A stretch of 64,000 bases of DNA from Diphasiastrum complanatum (lineage: Eukaryota; Streptophyta; Lycopodiopsida; Lycopodiales; Lycopodiaceae). The position numbers were made by a program, and so were the translations under genes. Under the pieces are notes generated by a model. The model was not told the DNA's origin and searched no databases. It was given only the letters and a program-made list of their open reading frames with translations. Within the stretch, counting starts at the first letter, position 1. Each line of letters begins with the position of its first letter. Shown piece after piece: positions 34,945 through 46,600 of this stretch. The stretch is taken from NCBI GenBank assembly GCA_029204225.1, contig CM055106.1, forward strand, positions 6,563,136 to 6,627,135. Reading direction: 5' to 3'.

Positions 34945-37900
34945 ATGACATCCAATGGTGGAATCATGTTGGAAGCTAAAGAGAGGTTAAACTCTACAAA
35001 CTATTCAACTTGGAAAGTGAGGATGGAGTCTTTACTAGAGTTGAATGAGCTAATGGATATAGTTGTGGGAATTGAAGAAAGACCTCTAATTCTTCAAGAG
35101 CAACTAAATTTTGATAGAAGGGCTAAAAGAGCCTTACATATCATAAAGATGAATGTTACCAATGAACTTCTTAAAGAAGTTGGTAAATGTACTTCTTCAA
35201 GTGAAGCATGGAATGCTTTGAAGAAGATCTATGAGTCCAAATCCACATCTAGGGTTCTCACCCTAAGAAGGCAAATCTTCCAAAGTTGTCAAAGAGAGGG
35301 AGAGAGTGCACATTCATTTGTCTTGAAGGTTAAATCCTTGAATGATGATCTAGCATGCATAGATGAAAGCATAAAGGATGGGGAACTAGTTCAAGTCATA
35401 TTGAATGGTTTGCTTGATGAACATTCTAACCTTGTACAATGCTTTGCTATACAAAAGTCCTTGCCAAGTGTCAATGACTTGCAAGAGATCTTGGTGGCTG
35501 AAGAGCATAGGTTGCAAGCCAAAGGTGGTGGTGCATCAACACAAGGTGGAGATGAAGAAGCTCTTTTCACAAAGGGCAAGTTCAAAGGCAAGTGGTCCAA
35601 GCAAGGTAGTTTGGAGCATGGAAAGCATTCTTCTTCTTTGCAAAGTAGGAAGCAAGATAAGTCCAAGTTCAAATGTTTTTATTGTGGGATAAAAGGACAT
35701 TTTGCAAATGAATGCCATAAGAAACAAAATGCTAGATCTAGGTTGAGATCTAATGTACTTCTTGGAGATGATAATTGTTGTGCTAACTTGGCAAGCTTTG
35801 GTGAATCTATGGTCAATTTTTTGGATCCATTGGATCTTGAAGATGCACTAGTGTTACCTACTAGTCATATGGAGTCATGTGGAGCTAAATTAGCATCATG
35901 TTTGTACTCTTCTACTCATGGACTTCCAAGGCTTGGTGGTTCTTCAATGGTGCTAGATGGCAAGTGCAAAAATGGAAAAGGTAAGGAAGGAGCTAACTTC
36001 ATCAATGGAGTTGATGAAGATTCTTCTTTGGAAGTGATTGTTGCTAATGACTTGTTTGTTCATATGGAAAAAGATGGAGATGCTAAGTGTCATTCTTTGC
36101 AAGAAGATGGTTGTTCTTCTAATTCTTTTCATATTGATGTATGTAATCATGTGGGAAAAGATGATGGTGCTTTGAGCATGCTTGAAGGAAATGGTTCTTT
36201 TACATCTTTTTGTGATAAAGTCATTTGTGCAACAAGTGGTGTCACATTTCTTCATAAAAAGAGTAGATCAAAGGTTTCTATCATGAGACTTGGTGAGGGA
36301 GATCACAAGTCAAAAGGAAGAGAAGTATGTGAAGTGTTCAAAGTAGGATGTACTTTGAATGATGTTTTTATGAACGATAGTGAGGAAGAATCATTATCAT
36401 ATGACTCATTACCTAAATCATTGAGTAGAAGTTCATGTTTGAAAAGAGAGAGTACTTCAATCACTCTTATGTTGAAGGTACTAAGGATTCTTTTCTTGGC
36501 TTCTAATATTCAAGAGTCTTCTACTTCTTATGGTGCAACTATCAAGAGGGAGGTTTCTAACTTTTGTGGTGCTAGCATTAAGAGGGAGTCTTGTGAAGGA
36601 AAGGGCAATGGAAGAGTGGTTCTTGGGAAGATCCAAAGCATGGATCTAACATCTCTTCATCAACTCAAAGCATTCTATGATTGTGGTGGATTGTTCATTC
36701 ATGGTCAAGATGGCAAAAGGTTGGTTGAAGAAGACTACATGGAGCAACTCAAGTGGCAACTTCTTCAAGGCAAGGGAGATATCATTGGTGAGCTTATTGA
36801 GGTTTGTTATGAACTCAAGAGGGCTGTTTTGATTAGGTTTGATACTCATCTTCACCTACTCTACTTCATGTTAAATGGAAATGTTGGAATCTATCTTTTG
36901 GTTTATGATGGTGGCATTGTTTTCACTAACTATAGTGAAGGGTCAAATTTGAGCATTGATGAGATCTTGTGGGATCTTAATCATGTGTTTGAGAGGGAGT
37001 ATCTTCAGAGTTTCAGATCTGAAGATGTTCACATATGCAAGATCTTTGATGTCTTATTGGAAGATCAAGAGGTTGATCTTGGATTGCTTCATCAACACCA
37101 AGAGACAAGTGGCAATTCGAAGCTAGTGAAAAGCATCAAAGAAGAGACAAATGGTCAAGGCATTTTGGATCTGTTTTTACAGGTTCTTGAAGGTTCAAGT
37201 AAGGTCTTTGGAGCTGCAAGGAAGTGTCTTCTTACTCTACCTCACTTGCCTAATCTCATGTATGAACATTGTTATGTCAATGTGTTGAAATTGTCAAATT
37301 TCAATAAAACTAGTTCCATAGTTTTGCATCCTTTGGATCTTGGAGATGGAATAGTTATCATTGCTGGTTTGTATGATCAAGTACATGAATTCATTCAGAT
37401 CTTGAAAGGTATTGAAGTGGTCAATATGTTTTCTTTTGAACAAAGTTCAAGATCTAGTATTCTAGTGTTGGCAAATTGGCAACTTGTTGACATTGTAGGA
37501 TCAAGCGTTGTGTGCAAATCTTGTGGAGGTACTTCAAGTATTTCAAGTTCAGGTTTTGGTCATTCAAATGGAGTAGGGAACACATCTTTTTGGCATTCAT
37601 TCACTCAAAGGCTTTCATGGATTGAAGATCTACAAAGGCAAGGTGGTGATGGAAGTTCATTCATGGAGATACATGTTGCATTCACTATATGTATAGTGAA
37701 ATGTGGAGGAGGCATGCAAACACTTGTTGATCACTTTCATTTACAACTTGTTTGCTGCTATTTTACAGAGAAACCAGAGATGGATACATGGAGGAATTCA
37801 TTAATTGAGATTCTATGTTCTTTTACATGTACCATTTTTATGACTCTATGTAAAATTGATGTAAGAAATAGTGAAGCATCCTATATGGACACTATTATCT

Positions 37901-38019
37901 ATATCAATTATGTTGTGTCCTATTTTGTACATATTAGGATCCTTGAGAAGAGATCTATTCTGATGATGGAGATCATTCTTAAGTTGGAACAAAGTAGTGT
38001 TGTAAAACTAGCAAGTTAA
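34945..38019 (+). CDS. Gag fused to about 765-aa unrecognised protein (element B)
   Basis: 1024 residues from ATG 34945, the start aligned with element A's Gag (both follow with SNGGIML). Residues 1-240 are Gag (NYSTWKVRMESLLELN), and the CCHC knuckle CFYCGIKGHFANEC is at about 244-257. From about 260 on nothing resembles the usual PR-IN-RT-RH. First comes a Ser/Cys/Gly-rich region, then a more globular stretch (from MDLTSLHQLKAF, about 36640, with YMEQLKWQLLQGKGD and IGELIEVCYELKRAVLIRF). The C-terminus is hydrophobic, with two possible membrane or core helices near LIEILCSFTCTIFMTL and TIIYINYVVSYFVHI. The frame is uninterrupted for 3 kb and ends just before the PPT. Function unknown; a cis-acting or Gag-accessory role is a guess. 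Confidence 0.85.
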   Translation: MTSNGGIMLEAKERLNSTNYSTWKVRMESLLELNELMDIVVGIEERPLILQEQLNFDRRAKRALHIIKMNVTNELLKEVGKCTSSSEAWNALKKIYESKSTSRVLTLRRQIFQSCQREGESAHSFVLKVKSLNDDLACIDESIKDGELVQVILNGLLDEHSNLVQCFAIQKSLPSVNDLQEILVAEEHRLQAKGGGASTQGGDEEALFTKGKFKGKWSKQGSLEHGKHSSSLQSRKQDKSKFKCFYCGIKGHFANECHKKQNARSRLRSNVLLGDDNCCANLASFGESMVNFLDPLDLEDALVLPTSHMESCGAKLASCLYSSTHGLPRLGGSSMVLDGKCKNGKGKEGANFINGVDEDSSLEVIVANDLFVHMEKDGDAKCHSLQEDGCSSNSFHIDVCNHVGKDDGALSMLEGNGSFTSFCDKVICATSGVTFLHKKSRSKVSIMRLGEGDHKSKGREVCEVFKVGCTLNDVFMNDSEEESLSYDSLPKSLSRSSCLKRESTSITLMLKVLRILFLASNIQESSTSYGATIKREVSNFCGASIKRESCEGKGNGRVVLGKIQSMDLTSLHQLKAFYDCGGLFIHGQDGKRLVEEDYMEQLKWQLLQGKGDIIGELIEVCYELKRAVLIRFDTHLHLLYFMLNGNVGIYLLVYDGGIVFTNYSEGSNLSIDEILWDLNHVFEREYLQSFRSEDVHICKIFDVLLEDQEVDLGLLHQHQETSGNSKLVKSIKEETNGQGILDLFLQVLEGSSKVFGAARKCLLTLPHLPNLMYEHCYVNVLKLSNFNKTSSIVLHPLDLGDGIVIIAGLYDQVHEFIQILKGIEVVNMFSFEQSSRSSILVLANWQLVDIVGSSVVCKSCGGTSSISSSGFGHSNGVGNTSFWHSFTQRLSWIEDLQRQGGDGSSFMEIHVAFTICIVKCGGGMQTLVDHFHLQLVCCYFTEKPEMDTWRNSLIEILCSFTCTIFMTLCKIDVRNSEASYMDTIIYINYVVSYFVHIRILEKRSILMMEIILKLEQSSVVKLAS

Positions 38020-38032
38020 GTTGAAGAGGGAG

Positions 38033-38679
38033 TGTGAAAATTGTCAACATTTCCTTGTCTAGTTTTAGGCCAAAATTGCTAAAAATGGCACATAGTTTAG
38101 GATCTGACTTTTTACACGTGTGAAACAGGTCTAGATATTTTTAGTAAGTGTATTTTTTCAGTATGAAGAAGTGTCAAACTTCAAGACCTTCGAAATGAGT
38201 CCATTTTCATGTATTTTGGACATATATGCCAATTTTACCTATATAGGGCATATTTTAGGTAAGGAGGGTCTAGAGAGAGGAGAGAGAGTCATCTCTCTCA
38301 GCTATATATAGCAGGTAGGCCGTGGAGAAACAGGTTGGAGCAGATCCATTGTATTCATTTGCTTAATGAGAGATTTTTCTATTGGGTTCTCCTTCCATTG
38401 TTGGCATTGTGTAGTGATTGAGTTCAAGCTTTGTGTGTATGATCTTAGGTGCTTTCCAAAAGTGATAGGCTGATGTATTATGGACTGTATAATGCTATTT
38501 TGGGCCGCACTTGATGTTTATGGAAGTTTCCATTTGTGATAAATGCTTTTTGATCAAGTTCTTTGCATTCTAGGTAGCATAGAATGTGTTGCCAATTCCT
38601 AGCTTATGTAGTTTGGAGTGCAAGCATTCAAGCCAATGATCTTGGAGTTTAGATCCACTTAAGATCTGTATTTTTCACA
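38033..38679 (+). repeat. 3' LTR of element B (647 bp)
   Basis: Same sequence as the 5' LTR. Preceded by the PPT, followed by CAATA. Confidence 0.95.
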
Positions 38680-38684
38680 CAATA

Positions 38685-39430
38685 CAACACAATTTCCAAT
38701 AATTTAATATACTTGCATATACTATAATGATATTCATATGGCTTATAATGAATATTAGCATAAAAATACCCCACCTATCTCAAACTATGCAATAAGAATT
38801 TTGGAATTTCATCTCTCTCTAGCAAACACCTCTATCTCTGAGATATCCATGACCTACAAAAAACAAATAAAAGTTAAAAATATTTACAACAACCAAATAC
38901 CGACGTATTCTCTACACTTACATAGAATAAGATGAGTAGCAGTTATACCAACTTACCACAATCATCTAATTTAGCTCATACAATAGACGCTTAATATAAT
39001 TATTGATTTATCTAGTTGTCTAGCATTGCTTTTTGCATTTGCTATCTTTCGGCTAATAAATACTTACAACTGATTATAGTCTAGAAGACTAGTATTGTAA
39101 TATTTGGTTGCCATTCCAATATCAATCGCACGTATAGATTCAATAATGTATTTCTTGTACTACCTTGATTTACGTCTAGTAAGAATTATTAGCTATATCT
39201 ACGTCTTGTCAAGGCAAGAATCATCAATTCACACCATTATTGAAGAGCGGCCATGTAGGTTCAACTAATTATAAGGTTGTTATGTGCATGTGTGCCTTTC
39301 AAGTATATCTATTTTATTGATTCATATGCATTAGCCTACATATACCATATTCATTTCGATCTTGATATCCTGCACAATAGCAATTCAAGAAGGATTTTGA
39401 TCTCATTTGTAATTGTGGAAGGTGTCTTTC
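38685..39430. other. No recognised feature
   Basis: AT-rich flank of element B without recognisable coding or repeat signal. Confidence 0.5.
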
Positions 39431-39439
39431 TTTTGAGAG

Positions 39440-40200
39440 AAATTTTGATAGCAACTATGAGTGCTGCTTCTAGGATGTATCCATTTGTGGATTGTACTGA
39501 TCTTACTACAGATGATGAGGATAGTGTGGTCGAGATTAAACGAAATGATTTTGCCACATAAGATGTTGTGCATCTTCATGACTGGAGAATTTCACAACTC
39601 ATTGAAACTCTTCCTTTATCAAGTAAGCTAAGAAAATTGGTTGATATGTGGGAAGTTCCACTAGCGGTGACTGAAATTCCACATACTTATAATGGAAATT
39701 TGACTTTCTCAATTGAAATTCCACCTTCTCAATTGAAATTGATAGAAATTCCACCTTCTCAATTGATATCAATGGAGGGAATGGAGAGGTCTTTTGATTT
39801 CCATAACTGGGCATGCTATTCTACAACCATTATCCAGGGATTTGCAGGTGTGGTTCGTGTTTTGAACTCTGGAGGAGGGTTTGTATGTACCAGTGACACC
39901 TACAATCACCTTTCAACTTTTGGTGAAAAAATCAAAAAAAATTTATAGGTCATTTGAATAGACAATGCTCTGTTGATGCACCACCTATCAATTATGGCAC
40001 TTTCAAGTGTAAGTAATGTGATGCATTTTTTGATTGTGTGATGGAATGCCAAGCAAAGATATATCATGATATTAGGTACACCAAGTTGGCCATTCATGAT
40101 GGTACTCATGAAAATGAATATGGTAGTGGCCAATCAAGCAATGTAGTTAATAATGTAGAGCTAGAGGCAAATAACAACAACTTTGTTTTATCGGCCTTTT
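39440..40200 (+). pseudogene. Decayed unknown ORF with WRKY/FLYWCH-type zinc-finger-like end
   Basis: A broken frame: 'YPFVDCTDLTTDDEDSVVEI', a stop, then about 126 open codons with a repeated IEIPPSQL unit (39710-39770). After further breaks, 'CDAFFDCVMECQAKIYHDIR' followed by 'TKLAIHDGTHENE' (about 40018-40110). A C-x-AK...GTHxxE arrangement resembles the WRKY/GCM/FLYWCH zinc finger often at the N-terminus of Mutator-like transposases. The assignment is tentative because the frame is decayed and no DDE core follows. It could be the N-terminal counterpart of a transposon like T. Confidence 0.35.
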
Positions 40201-40706
40201 AGTTAAACATAAAGGGTGGTTTTTTTGTGGACCTTGCATCCAAATGTCTTATTTCCTTAAGGAAGCTTGACAATATCCCAAATATTATTTTTTATATAAC
40301 CATTATATTCAGCATTCATATTATCGAACCATTCTCTTATTTACATACATCTTCATAGAAAAAACTTTTTTTTTTAATCATTATAAAGATTGTTTCACTT
40401 GGTCATACACATATCTAAAGAGAATCTCCCTAGAAGCTATTTATGACACCATTCCATTAGTCAACAAGATTGAACCCAAGGTTAGTAGACCATATTGGTG
40501 CAATCCCCTCTCAACTCATACAATAAGAGTTGCATGATTATTAGATATGAAATTTGTGAAAAAATTAGATCCAAACGTGTCATAAATGAATCTATGTGAC
40601 AGCCCATAACAACAGGAGAGTCGTTTTAGCAAATCTATTTATCTCTCTCTTCCTCTATTGCCATCCGCTCTCACCACTTCTATTCCAACAGAATCCAAGT
40701 GCCTAC

Positions 40707-41281
40707 TGTTGGGAATCCACTGCGACGCAACGAAAGCGGACGCGGAATCCTCGGTGCATGCAGCCACATTAATCGGATTTAGATTGACTTCAATAGATCG
40801 AGGTCTATCCTACTTGATCATAGCTTCAAAGTCACTAGATTCGACACAATCGATTCCATAGCCATGCACAAATTAATTTTATTTAGATTTAGCTTTGCGA
40901 AAGTGTATTAGGTGTAGAAATTAGAGTGACAAATCGACATAGGCTGTCATTCATATGAATAATTTAATCTATGAATAACCTTATCTCCAAGCAAGAATCG
41001 ATTTAAACATGAATAAAATGAGCATTCAATCAAAATATGCATGACCTAGATTATGGAATGATGATAATTCAGTCATTAATAGTTACAGTCTCAATGCAGA
41101 CAAAGCCACGTTCTTCTTGAGACAATACTCTATAATAACAGAGAGAAAGAACAAAGCAATTTCCCTCTAGATATTTGATTGATCGACTAGATCGATGATT
41201 GAGCTAACCAAGCAACTGATAAGTTGCTGGATATATACATGTGGCTGACTAATTAAAAGAATACTTAATTCGTAATTTACA
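40707..41281. repeat. LTR-like segment (possible solo LTR, about 575 bp)
   Basis: Bounded by TGTTGGGAATCC and GTAATTTACA, so it starts TG and ends CA on both strands. On the - strand it has a TATATATCC promoter-like box and ends GGATTCCCAACA, a common copia LTR end. No PBS, PPT or matching 5-bp target duplication was found, so the call is weak. Confidence 0.3.
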
Positions 41282-41284
41282 ATT

Positions 41285-42233
41285 GCTTCTTCTTGTCGTT
41301 GTTGAATTTCAAGATCCGACAGTCATGGATTTTGTGGTTCGTCATCTTACAATATTTGCAGAAGTGTCTTTTCTTGTTTTGAGCAGGTTGTTGATTCTAG
41401 GTCTTCTATGACTGTTACTGATTGTCGTCAATTTGTCTGACAACTTTTTTCCTCTATTGCTTCCTTCTGTTCTTCTTCGACAAATAATGATTGTGAGTCG
41501 TTGATGGAGGACGAGGATGTCCCATTCCTTCTTGTCTCCTCCTGTAGTAGCATGATTATGACTATGGACAATGTAATATCTGAGTGTGTGGAAATCATCA
41601 TCATCTAGTTTTCATATGATGATGGCAAGCTGGACAATAAGGTCATTACAACATCAGAGTCTTCGATCACTAAACCTATTGTTGCCATCTGCTCTAATAG
41701 AATCTTATATTAATTAATGTGATTCAAAACATAATCACTTTCTGACATTCTGAGTGAGAAGAAATTTTTTCTCAGATGCAGCTTTGAAGTGACATCCCTC
41801 ACTTCATATAGTGTATTCAATATATCCCAAGCCTCTTTTGAAGATTTGCTTTGTCTGATGTGGCCAATCTGTGTCGGAGATGTTATGGGTGATCAAGGCA
41901 AATGCCTTGCCATCCCTGAGCTTTGATTTAGAAATGGCTTACTCATCAACACTAGGAAGTAGTTCAATTCCAACGACTATTTCCCAAAGCTCCTTGGCCA
42001 TCAAAACTACTCTTATCTTGAATTTTTCATAAGTGGTAATTCGAACCATCAAGTTTGCTTACCATTAGAGCATATTGTGGTTGCGAATCCATTTGAAAAT
42101 TGAAAATGAGTGTATGCAGATAGTAGATTATATGACTGAAAACAATTATAGCAAGTGTCTACTCTTTATCAGAACAATTGTTTTGATAATGTAAGCTCTA
42201 ATTCTGTTTCAAAAAAATCAGAGTAGAATTACA
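41285..42233 (-). pseudogene. Decayed copia gag with CCHC knuckle (reverse strand)
   Basis: - strand reads a Gag N-terminus 'KFKIRVVLMAKELWEIVVG' (about 42020), further Gag pieces broken by stops, and a clean zinc knuckle CKYCKMTNHKIHDC (about 41360-41315; CX2CX4HX4C). It follows a PBS at 42245-42234 and a truncated LTR. A knuckle of the same family (TNHEIRDYRI) is present in element E at about 55640. Confidence 0.82.
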
Positions 42234-42378
42234 GCTCTGATAGCATGTTGCAATCTATTGTCGACGATCTTTTGGGAGGTGATAGAGGATGATGATCCTG
42301 GTAGTAGTTATGTTGCTATTGAGCTGTAACATCTTTTTTTGATCTGCTATTGATAAGTTTATTGTCTGTAGTTGACGT
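42234..42378 (-). mobile_element. PBS and truncated LTR end of a reverse-strand copia element
   Basis: The - strand reads an LTR 3' end ...TAGATTGCAACA (42378-42246) followed by TGCTATCAGAGC (42245-42234), one change from the copia PBS. The LTR is cut at 42378 by insertion of element C. Confidence 0.75.
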
Positions 42379-42643
42379 TGTTAGAAATCAATAATAAACT
42401 TCATTGTTATTGTTTACGATGTACATTAATGTTGACAGCTGTTACCAGTTGTAATTAGTCATAGGCTAGTCTATTAGTCTATTCGTAGGTTTTCTCTCTC
42501 TATCAGGGTTCAAGGTTTATATGTACATTTTATATTCAATATGAAGTTAGTGTGATAGAGTGATAGTGCGTGTTCATCTTCCGGCTCCTTACTTGGTGAT
42601 TGCTTATGGTGAATGCTTGATGTTGCATTTTTTATTGTTGACA
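42379..42643 (+). repeat. 5' LTR of element C (265 bp)
   Basis: Starts TGTTAGAAATC, ends ATTGTTGACA. About 94% identical to 53830-54087, with 7 extra bases near 42410. Confidence 0.93.
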
Positions 42644-42655
42644 TAGTATCAGAGC
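42644..42655 (+). promoter_or_regulatory. PBS of element C
   Basis: TAGTATCAGAGC, one change from the canonical copia PBS, adjacent to the LTR. Confidence 0.9.
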
Positions 42656-42989
42656 TACGATAGTCCTGCGTGCCTGATCAGTGGATACAGCTTGTCACAG
42701 GCTCCGCAACGAAGTGAGAAAGTCCTTCACAGGAGGTGAAAGCTTGGAGAGACAAAAAAAACGGTTGGAAGCAATACTTCTTGATGTATTTTGCAGGTTT
42801 TAGAGCTCATAGTTATTAGTGGGAAACGAAGACACAGTCTCGGAGGCATCAGAAAGGCAAGGGCAGCATCAGAGGGATTGAAAATCTGTTGAGTGAGAAA
42901 AGTTTTACAATATTTTTTTTTTAATCTTTGTGAAAAGTGTCATTTGTCTTAGAGTTGTGCCAAGAAATCTCTCATTTGTTTGTTTGGGG

Positions 42990-43671
42990 TGTAAAAATTA
43001 CAGCAAATAAGGATCCTAAAACACTTGAAATGATGAGGGAAACAATAGATTATGATTTCATAAGATTAGCACAAGTTGAACCATCAAAATCCATCAAAAA
43101 TCTATGCTTGAACCTCACTAAATGGCCCAAATCCTTGAAGAAGGCTTCACACGTGTGAAAGTACGGCCTCCCACAGTCTGAGTACTGTACACCAGACCTA
43201 CATTCGATCCTATAATCATTAGTAATCACAAGTACTCAAACAATTATGAACATAGAGAGCAATTGCACCATTATGAGAGAAAAATCATGAAATTGCTTGA
43301 TTGATTTTGGTGAGATATCATCACCTATATATACATGATCCATCACGATTTTGGGCAGGTATGAGTAGCCCTAAACCTATCCCTAATGCTAATTTTGGTG
43401 GATCTTTCATCCCTACCAAGTTAGGGTTGGAATCTTGGAGATCCCTCAACAATGCAAAAATTACCAAAAATAGCTCCTATGTTTTCTCCCTTGTATCTAA
43501 GCATAATTTGGACTCATTCCAAAGGTTCTAACACTTAGGTCTACTTGAGAGCATCCTTATGAATGGAATACTATGCTATTTGACACGTGTGACAAGCCAC
43601 ATCATGACCATCTAACTATTTACAAGTCATATGACCAAAACTAGTCAAGCTAGAATTGTGAATTTTTAACA
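42990..43671 (-). repeat. 3' LTR of element D (682 bp)
   Basis: - strand TGTTAAAAATTCAC to GTAATTTTTACA. Contains TTCACACGTGTGAA at 43146-43159 and GACACGTGTGAC near 43582-43593, and a TATATATA box near 43325-43332. Confidence 0.96.
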
Positions 43672-43685
43672 CTCCTCCTCACTAT

Positions 43686-46600
43686 CTAGCTTGGTTCAAT
43701 CATTGCTTTACTAATCACTCCAAGTGATGATCTGAACTTCATAAAAGGTGTCTTTTGAAGTGGTTTAGTATGTAGATCAGCTACACATTCATTGCTTGGA
43801 ACATGCTCCAAAGCAATCTCCTTGGCTTGCACCATTTCCCTCACAAAGTGATGGCATATCTCAATGTGCTTAGATCTTGCATGGAAGATTGGGTTAGATG
43901 CAAGGTGTTGGGCTGATATATTGTCATTGTAGATGATTGGTGCCTCCTCTGAATCCATGATCTTTAGCTCCACCAATAATCTCTTGATCCAAAGTACCTC
44001 CTTTGTAGTGGTTGTCAAAGCTTTGTACTCGGCCTCGGTTGAAGATAGAGATATAGTTTCTTGCTTTTTTGAAAGCCATGAAACCACACCTTCTCCTATG
44101 AAAGTTGAATAGGCACTTGTTGATTTCCTATCCCTCTTGTCCCCTGCAAAATCTGAATCACTAAATGCATGAAGGTTAATCACATCTCCTCTATATAGAA
44201 TCCCAAAATTCAATGTACCCGAGATGTATCTTAGAATCCTCTTAGCCTTTTTCCAATGGATATTCAATGGCTTTTGCATGGATTGGCTCAAACTACATAC
44301 ACTAAAGCTAAGATCTGGTCTAGTTATAGTGATCCACATTAAGGAACCTATAAGTTGCCTAAACAAAGTGATGTCCATGAAGGATCTTTCATCATCTTTA
44401 TTTGGCACTTTTACATCTTGCTCCATTGGTGTGTCAACACTTTTGCATACTTCCATCTTAAACTTCTTCAAAAGACTTTGAGCATAGTTTACTTGACTTA
44501 TAAAGATAAAATCAGACCCTCTAAGTACTTCTATGCCTAAGATGAAGTGAAGACACCCTAGATCTACCATCTTGAACTCTAAGGATAGATCTATCTTGAT
44601 TTTTTCAATACCATCAACACTATTTCCACTAATGATGATGTCATCTACATAAATGAGTAAAAGTACAATACCAACATCATCAAACTTAATGTAAAGAGTG
44701 GGATCATATTCACTTTGAACAAAAGAAAGTGAAATAAGATAGCAATGTAGTCTTGAATTCCAAGATCTCGAGGCTTGCTTCAAGCCATAGATGCTTCTTT
44801 GGAGATGGCATACTTTGTTCTCCATTCCATGCTTGATGAACCCTTGTGGCTGCTCCATATAGATATCCTCTTCCAAAAAACCATTCAAGAAAGCATTAGA
44901 GACATCCATTTGACATAGAATCCATCCAAAATGTGATGCAAGTGCAATGATTAGTCTTATTGTGACCATCTTGGCCACGGGTGCAAAAGTTTCCTCATAG
45001 TCTATCCCTCTCTCTTGAGCATAACCTTTTGCAACTAATCTTGATTTATGTTTGTTAACACTCCCATTTGCATTCAACTTAAGCTTGAAGACCCACTTGC
45101 ATCCTATTACATTCCTTTGAGGTCTCTCAACAAGCAACCAAGTTTCATTCTCAATCAAGGCATCATACTCATCCAACATAGCTTTATACCATTCTTTGGA
45201 GTTCAATGCATCTTCAACATTAGACGGTTCTTCAAAACTAGATAAAGCATAAGAAGTGGAGGAGATACCCTCAACTTGCTGTCCTTTGCCTTGATATGTG
45301 AGCCTTGATGGCTCCACTTTTGCCCTTGAATATCTCCTTGGTGTGATAGGTGGGTTTGGTGCTTGCTCCTCCATGAGCTCCTCCTCAAAACCAAGATCTT
45401 GCTCCTCGGCCATCTTCTTCTTGATTGTTGGAGCACTTGAGCCTTCTTCAAGCATATGCATATGATGTTCATCAAAGATGACATCCCTTGAAACAACAAA
45501 TTTGTTTAAGGATGGGAGATAGACTTTGTAGTCCTTGCTTGAGCTTGCATATCCAAGCATGATCCCTCTTGTGGAAGATGGATCCTCCTTGGTTCTTGTT
45601 TCCAATGGCACATGCACATAACATATACACCCAAAAACTTTCAAGTGATTAAGATTGGGTTTCTTTCCATACAACATCTCATAAGGAGTTTTGCCTTCAA
45701 TTGCTTTGCAAGACACCCTATTCATCAAGTAGTTTGCACATACAAGAGACTCACCCCAAAAGGATTTGGGCAAACAAGCATCTAATCTTAAAGCCTTAGA
45801 ACATTCACATAATGTTCTATTCCTTCTTTCAGCAACTCCATTTTGTTGAGGAGTGTAAGGACAAGAAGTCTCTTTCTTGATCCCTTCCTCCTCACAAAAG
45901 GCCTTGAACTCATTGGAGATGAATTCTCCACCATTGTCACTTCTAAGAATCTTGATGCTATGATTATGATGCTTTTCCACAAACAACTTGAACTTTACAA
46001 AAGTATCAAATACTTGAGACTTGAGGGAAAGTAAGAACACCCAACAATATCTTGAGTAGTCATCAATGAAGGTTAAAAACATGGATGAACCTCCATTAGA
46101 TTTGGTGCTAGCAATGTGCACATCTGAGTGTATGAGTTCAAGAGGATGAGATGACTTTGTGATGGAGTTAGGAAACACCTTCTTATGTGCCTTGGATAAG
46201 GCACAAGCTTCACAAACCTTGTCTTCCTTCCCAATAGACATTGGTAGGCCTAAAGCATACTCCTCCTTGATCATAGCCTCCATGGAACTCGAGTTGACAT
46301 GTCCAAGTCTTTTGTGCCATAAAGTAAAGGTAGATATCTTGCTCTTCTCGGCCAACATGACAGCATTAGTATCCACAAATGCATCCAACTTATAAAGTTT
46401 GCCAAGTCTAGTGCCCTTAGCCACTATCTTACCCTTCTTCTTGATGAAACATTCATTTGAAGCAAAGTCAACATTGAAACCATTGTCTACCATTTGGCCA
46501 ACACTTAGTAGATTCTTTGTTATTGTAGGAATGTACAAAACACCTTCTATGTTGATCTTTTTGGAAGATCCTAAGCAAAGGGGAATGCTACCAACTCCTT

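Larger units (their letters stand above)
33124..38679 (+). mobile_element. Element B: complete young non-autonomous copia-type element (Gag plus unknown ORF, no pol)
   Basis: A 5556-bp element with 647-bp LTRs at both ends that I could not tell apart, TG...CA termini, PBS at 33771, PPT (AAGAGGGAG) just before the 3' LTR, and a perfect 5-bp target duplication CAATA (33119-33123 and 38680-38684). The interior holds a leader and one frame of 1024 codons ending 13 bp before the 3' LTR. There is no protease, integrase, RT or RNase H, so mobility must rely on enzymes in trans. The nearest described structural class is TR-GAG (terminal repeat with gag), but the extra about 765 codons are not typical of it. 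Confidence 0.95.

Noticed and set aside
38033-38679. Element B as an LTR segmental duplication with captured host gene and promoter
   Set aside because: PBS, PPT, identical LTRs and a 5-bp TSD show ordinary retrotransposition. No intron or host-gene similarity is visible in the extra frame.
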